A program made the position numbers and the translations under genes. A stretch of 64,000 nt of DNA, from positions 59,482 to 123,481 of the forward strand of contig CAYSLC010000001.1 in the NCBI GenBank assembly GCA_964431545.1, read 5' to 3'. The notes under the pieces are model-generated. The model was not told the origin of the DNA and searched no databases. It was given only the letters and a program-made list of their open reading frames with translations. Each line of letters starts with the position of its first letter. Positions within the stretch are counted from its first letter, which is position 1. This stretch comes from CAYSLC01 sp964431545. GTDB taxonomy: Bacteria > Desulfobacterota > Desulfobacteria > Desulfobacterales > JAABSP01. Below are positions 54,936-62,863 of the stretch, piece by piece.

Positions 54936-55469
54936 ATGGACAGAGCGATCCCCGACTGCATCGACCGCATCGAGGTCCGCCGGGGGGACATCACCAAAGT
55001 GGAGGTGGACGCCATCGTCAATGCGGCCAACAAGACCCTCCTGGGCGGCGGCGGCGTGGACGGCGCCATCCACAGGGCCGCCGGTCCCAAGCTGCTGGAG
55101 GCGTGCAGGACCATCGGCGGGTGTCCGACGGGCGAGGCCCGGGTCACCAAGGGGTATGATCTCCCCGCCGGATACGTCATCCACACGGTGGGGCCCGTCT
55201 ACGGCGGCAAGCCACGGGACGCCGATCTGCTCCGCTCCTGCTACGAGAATAGTTTGAAGGCGGCCGTGGAGAAGCAGGCCGCCTCCGTCGCCTTCCCGGC
55301 CATCAGCTGTGGTGTGTACGGCTATCCCATCGAAGAGGCATGCCGGATCGCCGTGGACACCGTCCGCGGGTTTTTGGCGGATCATCCGAGCATCGAGAAG
55401 GTGATCTTCGTCCTTTTTTCGGATGATGACCGCAAGGTTTACGAAGACTACCTGCGATCGGTGTCCTGA
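54936..55469 (+). CDS. Macrodomain protein (ADP-ribose / O-acetyl-ADP-ribose hydrolase-like)
   Basis: A 177-residue single macrodomain of the MacroD type. ITKVEVDAIVNAANKTLLGG and GGVDGAIHRAAG form the ADP-ribose pocket, and the later AISCGVYGYP loop binds the diphosphate. It is expected to deacylate O-acetyl-ADP-ribose or remove ADP-ribose from proteins. AAGGAGG precedes the ATG. No ADP-ribosyltransferase or toxin gene is adjacent. Confidence 0.9.
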   Translation: MDRAIPDCIDRIEVRRGDITKVEVDAIVNAANKTLLGGGGVDGAIHRAAGPKLLEACRTIGGCPTGEARVTKGYDLPAGYVIHTVGPVYGGKPRDADLLRSCYENSLKAAVEKQAASVAFPAISCGVYGYPIEEACRIAVDTVRGFLADHPSIEKVIFVLFSDDDRKVYEDYLRSVS

Positions 55470-55576
55470 ATCGCCGATCATTAGGGTTTTCCCGGTCTTC
55501 CATGGGCTTTTCCGGGGTGCCGGAGAGGTCATCGATGGGTCCGGCCGCGCTCCAACTCCGGGATCAACGGCTCGGG

Positions 55577-55605
55577 TTGACAAATCGTCTTCGCATTTCT
55601 ATGTT
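55577..55605 (+). promoter_or_regulatory. Sigma70 promoter for selenoprotein gene
   Basis: TTGACA (55577-55582), 17-base spacer, TATGTT (55600-55605), about 100 bases before the ATG. The remainder of the 236-base gap after the macrodomain gene shows no gene. Confidence 0.65.
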
Positions 55606-55705
55606 TTTTCGAATTGAGGAACCGACAACCGTATCGGGCGATCCGGGAAATGCCGAGAAGGAATCGGTTCCGTTTCTTTTTCCATACAGAAGGAGGCGAT
55701 TTTCG

Positions 55706-56023
55706 ATGATTGAAGTAACCCCCGCGGCAACCCAGCAGATCACGGAATATTTCAAGGATAAGGAAGCCTCGCCCATTCGGATCTTCCTGAACGAAGGCGG
55801 CTGAGGCGGCCCGTCCCTGGCGCTGGCTCTGGATGAGCCCAAGGATACGGACGAGGTCTACGATATCGACGGTTTCAAATACGTCATCAACAAGGATTTC
55901 CTGGATAAGGTCCAGCCCGTGCAGGTCGACTTCACCTACCTCGGCTTTCGGGTCTCCTCGGCCATGGAGTTCGGCGGCGGTGGTTGCGGCTCCAGTTGCA
56001 GCACCGACGGCTCCTGCTGCTGA
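55706..56023 (+). CDS. HesB/IscA-like selenoprotein (in-frame TGA = Sec33)
   Basis: Read through the TGA at 55802-55804, the frame gives 105 residues. MIEVTPAATQQITEYFKDK starts an IscA/HesB fold, RIFLNEGG-U-GGPSLALALDE places selenocysteine exactly at the conserved cluster-binding Cys position, and the C-terminus has GGGGCGSSC (Cys94, Cys98) plus two final cysteines. AGGAGG precedes the ATG. A SECIS-like hairpin follows the TGA, and a strong terminator follows the true stop. It is likely an Fe-S carrier or redox protein. HesB-like selenoproteins are known from selenium-using bacteria. Stopping at the TGA would leave a meaningless 32-residue peptide. Confidence 0.9.
55825..55839 (+). promoter_or_regulatory. 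Bacterial SECIS-like hairpin
   Basis: GGCTC (55825-55829) pairs with GAGCC (55835-55839) around the loop TGGAT. The GG in the loop is 27 bases after the TGA, within the usual window for SelB recognition. A perfect 5-base stem with GG in the apical loop is the standard bacterial form. It is inside the coding sequence. Confidence 0.75.
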
Positions 56024-56063
56024 TCCCACCCGGCGGGGAATTTCCGCCTTTGGATATACATAA

Positions 56064-56109
56064 GGAACGGGGCGGCATCCATTGGAGGGTGCCGCCCCGT
56101 TCCTGTTTT
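56064..56109 (+). terminator. Strong intrinsic terminator
   Basis: A 14-base perfect stem, GGAACGGGGCGGCA (56064-56077) with TGCCGCCCCGTTCC (56090-56103), a 12-base loop and TGTTTT after it, 40 bases downstream of the selenoprotein stop. Confidence 0.9.
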
Positions 56110-56166
56110 GGAGGGATCCCGTCTTCCCCCTTTCGCCTGGCCGTGGATGTCGGCCGCCCATTTCGG

Positions 56167-56194
56167 TTGACCGGTCCCATTGGGGTGTGATAAT
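56167..56194 (+). promoter_or_regulatory. Sigma70 promoter for enoyl-CoA hydratase gene
   Basis: TTGACC (56167-56172), 16-base spacer, GATAAT (56189-56194) with TGT just before it. An AT-rich leader of about 70 bases leads to the ATG at 56270. Confidence 0.65.
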
Positions 56195-56269
56195 ATTCAT
56201 TTTTTAATACAGTAGCTTAAGTTTGTCGACGCCGGCCGCGGCGCCGAGACCCCGCACAGAGGAGCTTCA

Positions 56270-56986
56270 ATGGACAAGGTGACATATACACGGGACGACC
56301 ATGTGGCGGTAATCACCATGGCGGACGGCGAGAACCGGTTCAACCCCGGCTTTCTCCAGGAGTTTCTGGAAACCCTCGACGCCGTGGAGACGGAGGCCGA
56401 CGCCCGGGCCCTGGTGGTGACCTCGGCCCATGAAAAGATCTTCTCCAACGGCATCGATCTGGAATGGCTGGTGCCGGTGATCCAGAAAGGGGACATCGGG
56501 TCGGCCAAGGATTTTTTCCGCCACCTCAATCTCCTGTTCGAGCGGACCCTCATGAGCCCCCTGCTCACCGTGGCGGCGATAAACGGCCACGCCTTCGCCG
56601 GCGGAGCCATCTGGGCCTGTGCCTTCGATTTCCGGTTCATGCGCACCGACCGGGGGTTTTTCTGCTTTCCGGAGGTGGATCTGGGGATCCCCTTCCTCCC
56701 GGGCATGCTGGGTCTTCTGGGAAAGGCCATTCCGAGCCAGGTGATGGACGAGATGATCTTCACCGGCCGCCGCCTCACCGCCGAAGAGTGCGCGGCCCGC
56801 CGGATCGTCAACAAGGCGGTCCCTGCGGACCACCTCCTGGAGGAGGCCATGGCGTTCGCCAGAACCCTCCACAAGAACCGGGCGTTCGTCTCGGAGATGA
56901 AGAACCGGATGTACGGGGAGATCGTCCGGGCCTTCCATGAGGCGGACACGCCCTATATCGAGTCGGGGAGCTACCACATCGGGTAG
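56270..56986 (+). CDS. Enoyl-CoA hydratase/isomerase family protein
   Basis: A 238-residue crotonase-fold protein. The oxyanion-hole segment is AINGHAFAGGAIWACAFDFRFM, and one acidic residue (CFPEVDLGIP) is in the isomerase position, while the first catalytic Glu of hydratases is not evident. That pattern fits a delta3-delta2 enoyl-CoA isomerase better than a hydratase (inference). It is shorter than most crotonases because the C-terminal helix is trimmed. It starts a run with the TIGR01777 epimerase and small Cys-rich genes. Confidence 0.8.
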   Translation: MDKVTYTRDDHVAVITMADGENRFNPGFLQEFLETLDAVETEADARALVVTSAHEKIFSNGIDLEWLVPVIQKGDIGSAKDFFRHLNLLFERTLMSPLLTVAAINGHAFAGGAIWACAFDFRFMRTDRGFFCFPEVDLGIPFLPGMLGLLGKAIPSQVMDEMIFTGRRLTAEECAARRIVNKAVPADHLLEEAMAFARTLHKNRAFVSEMKNRMYGEIVRAFHEADTPYIESGSYHIG

Positions 56987-57030
56987 CCGGGGGATCGGCG
57001 GCAATCCAACCAAAGGAGACGGAGGCAGCC

Positions 57031-57933
57031 ATGCACGTATTCATCACCGGCGTCACCGGGTTCGTGGGATCCCACCTGGCGGGGTTTCTCCTCGACCGGG
57101 GCCATCGGGTCACCGGCACCGGCAGCCGGCCCACCCAGAAGAAGATCGATCACGAGAGCTTCACCTACATCAGCGCGGACACCCAGGAGCCCGGCCCCTG
57201 GCAGGAGGAATTGGCCCGGGCCGACGGGGTCGTCAACCTGGCGGGCAGGAGCATCTTCCGGCCCTGGACCGACGCCCACAAGCAGGCCATGTACGACAGC
57301 CGGATCCGCACCACCCGGAATGTCGTGGCCGCCTTTCCCCGGGAGACCGGGGCGGTCCTGTGTTCCACCTCCGCCGTGGGGTACTACGGAGACCGGGGGG
57401 AGGAGAGGCTCACGGAAGGGTCCGGCCCGGGGGACGATTTCCTGGCGGAACTCTCCAAGGACTGGGAGGCCGAAGCCCGAGCCGCCGAGGAGAAGGGGGT
57501 CCGGGTGGCCGTCATGCGGTTCGGAATCATCCTCCATCGGGAGGGGGGGGCCATGGAGAAGATGATCCCCGCCTTCCGGGGATTTCTGGGCGGCCCGCTG
57601 GGCAGCGGGAATCAGTGGTTCCCCTGGGTCCACCTGGAGGACCTGATGGCCGCGATCCTCTTCGCCCTGGAGCACGCCGAGGCCTCCGGCCCCCTCAACT
57701 ATACGGCCCCCACCCCGGTCCGGAACCGGATCTTCGTCAAGACCCTGGCCCGGGCCCTGAACCGGCCGGCGGTGCTGACCGTCCCCTCCTTCGTCCTCAA
57801 GACGGTGCTGGGGGAGTTCGGGGCGGTGCTTCTGGCCAGCCAACGGGTGATCCCCCAACGGCTGAGCGAGGCGGGGTTCCACTGGCGGTACCCGGAGGTG
57901 GTGGAAGCCGTAGAGGAGATCGTGGGGAGATGA
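57031..57933 (+). CDS. TIGR01777-family NAD(P)-dependent epimerase (SDR39U1-like)
   Basis: A 300-residue atypical short-chain dehydrogenase. Its glycine motif is FITGVTGFVGSHLAGFL. VNLAGRSIFRPWTDAHKQ and STSAVGYYGDRGEE supply the family signature, the latter with the catalytic Tyr. The C-terminal DUF1731-like part contains FVLKTVLGEFGAVLLASQRVIP. Substrate unknown. GGAGACGG precedes the ATG. It ends 41 bases before the Cys-rich gene. Confidence 0.88.
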   Translation: MHVFITGVTGFVGSHLAGFLLDRGHRVTGTGSRPTQKKIDHESFTYISADTQEPGPWQEELARADGVVNLAGRSIFRPWTDAHKQAMYDSRIRTTRNVVAAFPRETGAVLCSTSAVGYYGDRGEERLTEGSGPGDDFLAELSKDWEAEARAAEEKGVRVAVMRFGIILHREGGAMEKMIPAFRGFLGGPLGSGNQWFPWVHLEDLMAAILFALEHAEASGPLNYTAPTPVRNRIFVKTLARALNRPAVLTVPSFVLKTVLGEFGAVLLASQRVIPQRLSEAGFHWRYPEVVEAVEEIVGR

Positions 57934-57974
57934 ACAGTCGTTTTTTTTGGTGATTCTCCCGGAAGGAGGCGGGG

Positions 57975-58298
57975 CTGGATACGGTATGCAAAATTTGCGG
58001 CAAGCTGACCGTGGGCGCGGCGACCTGTGTTCCGGGCCAGGTGCTCATCCAGGGGAAACGCTTCCCCGCGGTCCCCTACGAGCGACGGCGGATGACCGTG
58101 TTCGAAGGCCCCCAGGGGCGATGCCCCTGCTGCAACGTCAAGCCGGGAGGATACCACCACGTGGGGTGCACGGTGGAGCGTTGCCCCTGCTGCGGAGATA
58201 TCTGGGTCTTCTGCCGCTGCACCGGCTGGAAGGTGCCGTTGGACGAACCGAGGAAAACCGAATGCCGGATCATCCCGTTTCCGGGGTGCCGGCCCTGA
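57975..58298 (+). CDS. Cys-rich zinc-ribbon protein, possible CTG start
   Basis: The frame contains CKICG near the N-terminus, then CPCCNVKPGGYHHVGC, ERCPCCGDIW and CRC: four Cys groups typical of zinc binding. The first group lies upstream of the only GTG (58011), so that start would cut off CKICG. The only initiator-like codon before it is CTG at 57975, 5 bases after a perfect AAGGAGG (57963-57969), with a stop just upstream at 57951. A CTG start giving 107 residues is therefore proposed. The CPCC-x-C-x-CPCCG arrangement occurs in widespread uncharacterised bacterial proteins. Confidence 0.65.
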   Translation: MDTVCKICGKLTVGAATCVPGQVLIQGKRFPAVPYERRRMTVFEGPQGRCPCCNVKPGGYHHVGCTVERCPCCGDIWVFCRCTGWKVPLDEPRKTECRIIPFPGCRP

Positions 58299-58314
58299 CC
58301 GAGCGAGGTGACGG

Positions 58315-58479
58315 ATGCTGATGTGGATCGTGATGCTGGGGGTTCTTGTGATCGGGGCCGTGCTGGCCTTCCTTCTGTTCTCCAAGCGGCCCGCCCCCGA
58401 AGAGGAGGCTCCCGCCTATGTCTGCAAGGAGTGCGGCGAGTCCCACTGTAACTGTTATCTGGAAGAAGAGACCCGTTGA
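58315..58479 (+). CDS. 54-aa single-TM protein with Cys-rich tail
   Basis: A short gene between the zinc-ribbon gene and the nitroreductase. MLMWIVMLGVLVIGAVLAFL is a transmembrane helix. An acidic linker and a CKECGESHCNC tail follow, four cysteines able to hold a metal or undergo redox change. GAGG is 6 bases upstream of the ATG. A second in-frame ATG lies 6 bases later. It ends 15 bases before the nitroreductase. Function unknown; the placement beside another Cys-rich protein and a flavoenzyme hints at shared redox work (inference). Confidence 0.7.
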   Translation: MLMWIVMLGVLVIGAVLAFLLFSKRPAPEEEAPAYVCKECGESHCNCYLEEETR

Positions 58480-58494
58480 AAGGAGAGTGTCCCC

Positions 58495-59037
58495 ATGACC
58501 GAATTGATGCGGATCATCAAGGAACGGCGATCCATCCGGAAATACGAAGACAAGACGGTCTCCGACGCGGACCTGCGGACCGTGCTGGAGGCGGTGCGCT
58601 GGTCCCCCTCATGGGCCAACACCCAGTGCTGGGAGGTAATCGTGGTCCGGAATCCCGAGGTGAAGGAGAAGCTCCAGGAGACCATCGCGCCCAAAAACCC
58701 CGCCACCAAGGCGATCACGGCGGCGCCGGTGGTGCTGGTCCTCTGCGGGAAAAAGGATGTCTCCGGGTACTACGAGAACAAAGTGACCACCAAGTTCGGC
58801 GACTGGCTCCTCTACGATCTGGGGATCGCCACCCAGAGCCTCTGCCTGGCGGCCCATGACCTGGGGCTCGGCACCGTCATCGTGGGGCTCTTCGACCATG
58901 ACAAGGCCCGGGAGGTGCTTGGGGTCCCCGACACCCACGAGGTGGTGACCCTGGTCCCCATGGGGCACCCCGCCAAGATCTCCAAAGCCCCGGAGCGCAA
59001 GGAGGTCGACACCTTCACCCACCAGGACCGGTTCTGA
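58495..59037 (+). CDS. Nitroreductase-family flavoprotein
   Basis: A 180-residue NAD(P)H/FMN nitroreductase-fold protein. LMRIIKERRSIRKYEDKTV is the FMN-phosphate site and AVRWSPSWANTQCWEVIVVR continues it. AAHDLGLGTVIVGLFDHDK and PMGHPAK occur near the end. Natural substrates of such small family members are usually quinones or unknown. AGGAGAG precedes the ATG. It is the last gene of the run from 56.3 kb. GC-rich inverted repeats without T tracts follow in the 112-base gap. Confidence 0.88.
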   Translation: MTELMRIIKERRSIRKYEDKTVSDADLRTVLEAVRWSPSWANTQCWEVIVVRNPEVKEKLQETIAPKNPATKAITAAPVVLVLCGKKDVSGYYENKVTTKFGDWLLYDLGIATQSLCLAAHDLGLGTVIVGLFDHDKAREVLGVPDTHEVVTLVPMGHPAKISKAPERKEVDTFTHQDRF

Positions 59038-59149
59038 CCGGCCGTCCGGCCTTCCGCCGCCGGGACCGGAGCGTTCCGCCGGAGCCCGCTCCCCGACCGA
59101 TTCCCCTGTCGGGGGCGGAGTCCCCGCGCCGCTCTCGGCGGAGGAGACG

Positions 59150-60976
59150 ATGATGAAACGCGGCATCCACGCGGCCGCTCTGTTCCTGGCCGCTCTCCCG
59201 TGGATCGTTCCGCCCGCGGATGGGGCGGACTTGCTCACCGCCGGGGGACGGATCATCGTTCGTGCCCATTATCCGACGCCGGCCTTGGGGAGAAAGACCG
59301 TCATCTCCTTCGAGGGCCAGCTTCTTTCCACCGATCCGAAGCAGGGGTACCATGTGATGACGGTCACCCCGGAGGAGATCGAGCTGCTGACCGCCGCGGG
59401 CCTCCGGGTGGAGGCGGCCCCGGAATGGCGGCCGCCGTCGCCCCCGGCTCCGATTCCGAGAGCGGCCGGCGGGATTCCGGGATATCCGTGCTACCGCACG
59501 GTGGAGGAGACCTACGCGGCGGCCGAGGAGATCGCGGCGGACCACCCCGGGCTCGCCACCTGGGTCGACGCCGGGGACTCCTGGGAGAAGACGGCCGGCG
59601 CGGGCGGCTACGACCTCCGGGTGCTCCGGCTCACCAACGCCGACGGGGGCGACGCCGACAGACCGAAGCTCCTGGTGACGGCGGCCATGCACGCCCGGGA
59701 GTATGCCACGGCGGAACTGGTCCTCCGGTTCGCCGAGCGGCTGGTGGCGGACTACGACACCGACCCGGATGCCACCTGGATCCTCGACCACCACGAGATC
59801 CACCTGATGTTCAACATGAACCCCGACGGCCGGAAACAGGCCGAAACCGGCCTCTGGTGGCGGAAGAACACCAACCGGGCCTACTGCGATCCCGACGGCT
59901 ACGACCGGGGGGCCGATCTCAACCGGAACTTCCCCTTCCGGTGGGGCTGCTGCGGCGGCTCCGACGGCGCCCCCTGCGGCACCACCTACCGGGGCCCCGC
60001 GCCGGCGTCGGAGCCGGAGACCCAGGCGGTGAGGGCGTACCTTTCCCGCCTCTTCCCCGACCGTCGGCCCGAGGAACTCGACGCCCCGGCCCCGGACGAC
60101 ACCGCCGGGCTCTACATCGACATCCACTCCTACAGCCGTCTCGTCCTCTGGCCCTGGGGGTCGAACTCCGACGCCGCGCCCAACGGGACCCAGCTTACGA
60201 CCCTGGGGCGGAAACTCGCCTACTGGAACGGCTACACCCCCGAGCAGTCCATCGGCCTCTACCCCACCGACGGCACCGCCAAGGACCATGCCTACGGCAC
60301 CTTGGGGGTGGCCGCCTTCCTCTTCGAGATCGGCACCCGGTTCTTCCAGCCCTGCGCCGACTTCGAGGCGACGATCCTGCCGGACAACCTCCCGGCCCTC
60401 CGCTACGCGGCCCGGGTGGTCCGGGCCCCCTATCTTCTTCCCGCCGGGCCCGACGCCGCGGCCCTCTTCCTCGATGTCGACTCGGTGCCCCCCGGAACCC
60501 CGGTGACCCTCTTCGCCACCCTGGACGACACCCGGTACAACCACGCCAACGGCGCGGAGCCGAGCCAGCCCATCGCCGAGGCGGAATACGCCGTCGACAC
60601 CCCGTTCTGGGCCGACGGCGCCGTGACCGCCGCCCTCTCCCCCTCGGACGGCCGCTTCGACACCGAGACGGAAGATGGGTTCGGGGTCCTGGAGACCTCG
60701 GACCTGACCCTGGGGCGCCACTTCCTCTATGTCCGGGGGCGGGATACGGATGGGAATTGGGGCCCCGTCAGCGCCGTCTTCCTCCACATCTCCCGGGGGG
60801 ATCTCGACGCTGACGGCGAGGCCGGCCTGGCCGACGCGGTCCTGGCCCTGCGGATCCTCGCCGGAAACCCCGCCCCGGAGCTGCGCGCCGACCTGGAAAA
60901 CGGTGATCCCGACGGAAACGGCCGGATCGGCATGGACGACCTGTTGACCATCCTGCGCGGGGTCGCCGGGATCTAG
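59150..60976 (+). CDS. Secreted M14 zinc carboxypeptidase with dockerin-like repeats
   Basis: A 608-residue exported peptidase. Signal peptide is residues 1-26 (AALFLAALPWIVPPADGA). The M14 catalytic domain follows: zinc motif HAREYATAE, then NMNPDGRKQ, DLNRNFPFRWG, IDIHSYSRLVLWPWG and a catalytic Glu in AFLFEIGTRF. A beta-rich linker leads to two EF-hand-like repeats (DLDADGEAGLADAVLALRIL, DPDGNGRIGMDDLLTILRG) that resemble a type I dockerin. It removes C-terminal residues of extracellular peptides. The dockerin could attach it to a cohesin partner or simply bind calcium. GGAGGAGA precedes the ATG. Confidence 0.88.
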   Translation: MMKRGIHAAALFLAALPWIVPPADGADLLTAGGRIIVRAHYPTPALGRKTVISFEGQLLSTDPKQGYHVMTVTPEEIELLTAAGLRVEAAPEWRPPSPPAPIPRAAGGIPGYPCYRTVEETYAAAEEIAADHPGLATWVDAGDSWEKTAGAGGYDLRVLRLTNADGGDADRPKLLVTAAMHAREYATAELVLRFAERLVADYDTDPDATWILDHHEIHLMFNMNPDGRKQAETGLWWRKNTNRAYCDPDGYDRGADLNRNFPFRWGCCGGSDGAPCGTTYRGPAPASEPETQAVRAYLSRLFPDRRPEELDAPAPDDTAGLYIDIHSYSRLVLWPWGSNSDAAPNGTQLTTLGRKLAYWNGYTPEQSIGLYPTDGTAKDHAYGTLGVAAFLFEIGTRFFQPCADFEATILPDNLPALRYAARVVRAPYLLPAGPDAAALFLDVDSVPPGTPVTLFATLDDTRYNHANGAEPSQPIAEAEYAVDTPFWADGAVTAALSPSDGRFDTETEDGFGVLETSDLTLGRHFLYVRGRDTDGNWGPVSAVFLHISRGDLDADGEAGLADAVLALRILAGNPAPELRADLENGDPDGNGRIGMDDLLTILRGVAGI

Positions 60977-61087
60977 TTCGGCCCTCACAGGGCTGCCCCC
61001 AACTATTCCGGCAATTCCAAGGGCGATGCCCCTGGGCTGGTATGTGACGCCCTTTCAAGGCGACAAGCGTAAATCCCGAGGGGGGAG

Positions 61088-61732
61088 CTATCGCAGCTGG
61101 ACGGCCGTATACCGGCCGGCCTTGAGAGCCCGGACCAGGGCCTCGTCCGAGTCGATGGGGTCGGCGAACTCGGTGGCGGCGCGTCCGATCATCCCCGGTT
61201 GGTGGGCGTCGGAGCCGCCGATGCCGGGGACCCCCAGGCGGTCGGCCAGCTCCCTTGCCTTGGCGTTGTTCTCCACGGAGACCTGGCCGTTGATCACTTC
61301 GATGCCGTTCAAGGGGGAGAGGTGGGGAGACGTCTTCTCCTCCCGGTCGAGTCGGCGGCCCTCCTGGAGGATCAGGGCATCGTGGAGGTTCCACCCGCCC
61401 GAGGTGTGGAAGGGATGGGCCGCGAAGACCACCGCGCCCACGGGGTGGACCAGCCGGAAGAGGTCCTCCAGGGGAAGCCATTCCGGAATGTCCTCATAGT
61501 AACCGTAGACGAGCATGTCCCCCATCTCCGTCCGGGCCTCGATGCCCCGGAATACCGGAAAACCCATTTTCACTCCGATTTTCCGGGTCATGTCGGCCCC
61601 CTGGATGAACTGGTGATCGGTGACGCAGATGGCATCGAGGCCCGAGGCTTTGGCGGTCTCGACCAGCTCCTCGGGGGAGAGGGCGCTGCATGGAGAGCCG
61701 ATGGTGGTGTGGTTGTGCAGGTCGATGAGCAT
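61088..61732 (-). CDS. PHP-domain phosphoesterase-like protein
   Basis: A 214-residue PHP-fold protein with metal motifs LIDLHNHTTIGSPCSALSP, CVTDHQFIQG, FRGIEARTEMGDMLVYG, VFAAHPFH and GGSDAHQPGMIG. These bind two or three metal ions for phosphoester hydrolysis. The ATG at 61732 is 6 bases from AGGAGG; an ATG 6 bases upstream touches that site. It converges with the carboxypeptidase gene and is divergent from the PfkB gene. Substrate unknown. Confidence 0.88.
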   Translation of the reverse strand: MLIDLHNHTTIGSPCSALSPEELVETAKASGLDAICVTDHQFIQGADMTRKIGVKMGFPVFRGIEARTEMGDMLVYGYYEDIPEWLPLEDLFRLVHPVGAVVFAAHPFHTSGGWNLHDALILQEGRRLDREEKTSPHLSPLNGIEVINGQVSVENNAKARELADRLGVPGIGGSDAHQPGMIGRAATEFADPIDSDEALVRALKAGRYTAVQLR

Positions 61733-61813
61733 GGGCATCCTCCTCTTTTACATCCTTGTCCCGGCGCGCCTCGGCCGGCCGCCGATCTTCTCCCCGGCTG
61801 TTTCCTGTCCGGC

Positions 61814-61843
61814 TTGACCATCCCCGTATTCAGGCAATATAAT
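61814..61843 (+). promoter_or_regulatory. Sigma70 promoter for PfkB-kinase gene
   Basis: TTGACC (61814-61819), 18-base spacer, consensus TATAAT (61838-61843). In the 75-base leader ATCGAA-CTCT-TTCGAT (61869-61884) is a possible operator. The region lies between divergent PHP and PfkB genes. Confidence 0.75.
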
Positions 61844-61924
61844 ACATTTGGCGGCGGATGTGCGAGATATCGAACTCTTTCGATCCATAAATCTTATCCG
61901 TAATGAGAAATAGACGATGTTCGC

Positions 61925-62851
61925 ATGGATGACCTCGATGTGCTGGTGATCGGCCGGAGCTGTGTGGACCACCTCGCCGTGGTGGAGCGGTTTCCGGAGG
62001 AGGACCGAAAGGTTCCCCTCGACGTTCGGATGACCGAGGGCGGCGGCCAGGGAGGTACCTCCTCCTGCTGCATCTCCCGGCTCGGCGGTCGCGTGGCCTA
62101 TGTGGGGCGGCTCGGTGACGACGAGGGCGGACGGTTCTGCCGACGGCGCCTTGCCGACTTCGGCGTCGCCGCCGATCATGTTTCATCGGTTGCAGGGGGC
62201 AAGACGCCGGTGGCCTATGTCTTCGTCACCCGCGCCAACGGGAACCGGACCATCATCTATGAACGGAACGAACTGCCGAGGCTGACGGATGCCGACATCC
62301 CCGACGGGCTGCTCCGTCGGGCCAAGGTGGTCCTCCTCGACCCGGAGACCACCTATCTGTGCGAGGCCATCCAGGCCCGGCTGGGGTCGGAAACGGCCGT
62401 CGTCTACGACTGCGAGCGGTGGCGGGAGGGGATGGAGGCGATGATGGCGACCGCCGATTATTTCGTTCCCAGCTTCGAATTCCTATATGCACCGGAATGG
62501 GGCGATGCGGACGTCCCCTTCGCCGGGAGGATGGCCAAAATCCATCGGCGGATCCGAGGCCGATTGATCGTCACCCATGGCCGGACGGGGGCCTATTACA
62601 TGGAGGGCCGCCACATCCTTCTGGTTCACGCCCCTTCGGTGCCGGTCAAGGATACCGTGGGCGCCGGAGACAACTTCCACGCCGCCTTCGCCCTGGCCGT
62701 GGCCCGCGGCTTCGATCTCCCCGACGCGGTCCGGTTTTCGGTGGCCGTCGCCTCCCTCTCCTGTCGGGAATACGGGGGAAGGGCGGGGATCCCGGACTTC
62801 GACGAGGCGATAAGGTTGTCCCGGCGCTTGGAGAGCCGTCGAATTTTGTAG
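61925..62851 (+). CDS. PfkB/ribokinase-family sugar kinase
   Basis: A 308-residue kinase. GGGQGGTSSCCISRLGGRVAYVG lies in the N-terminal substrate region, and the C-terminal DTVGAGDNFHAAFALAVARG carries the catalytic aspartate and anion hole. It phosphorylates a sugar or nucleoside with ATP. Ligand unknown. Cys-rich residues in the substrate loop (SSCC) are unusual for a ribokinase. The ribosome site before the ATG is weak. It is followed 12 bases on by the poly-gamma-glutamate-hydrolase-like gene, so the two are probably cotranscribed. Confidence 0.85.
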   Translation: MDDLDVLVIGRSCVDHLAVVERFPEEDRKVPLDVRMTEGGGQGGTSSCCISRLGGRVAYVGRLGDDEGGRFCRRRLADFGVAADHVSSVAGGKTPVAYVFVTRANGNRTIIYERNELPRLTDADIPDGLLRRAKVVLLDPETTYLCEAIQARLGSETAVVYDCERWREGMEAMMATADYFVPSFEFLYAPEWGDADVPFAGRMAKIHRRIRGRLIVTHGRTGAYYMEGRHILLVHAPSVPVKDTVGAGDNFHAAFALAVARGFDLPDAVRFSVAVASLSCREYGGRAGIPDFDEAIRLSRRLESRRIL

Positions 62852-62863
62852 GCGGGGAACGTC

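Noticed and set aside
55502..55804. Peptide or pseudogene ending at the TGA at 55802
   Set aside because: The frame continues with a perfect HesB/IscA C-terminal half, a SECIS-like hairpin and a terminator after the second stop, so selenocysteine fits better than a nonsense mutation.
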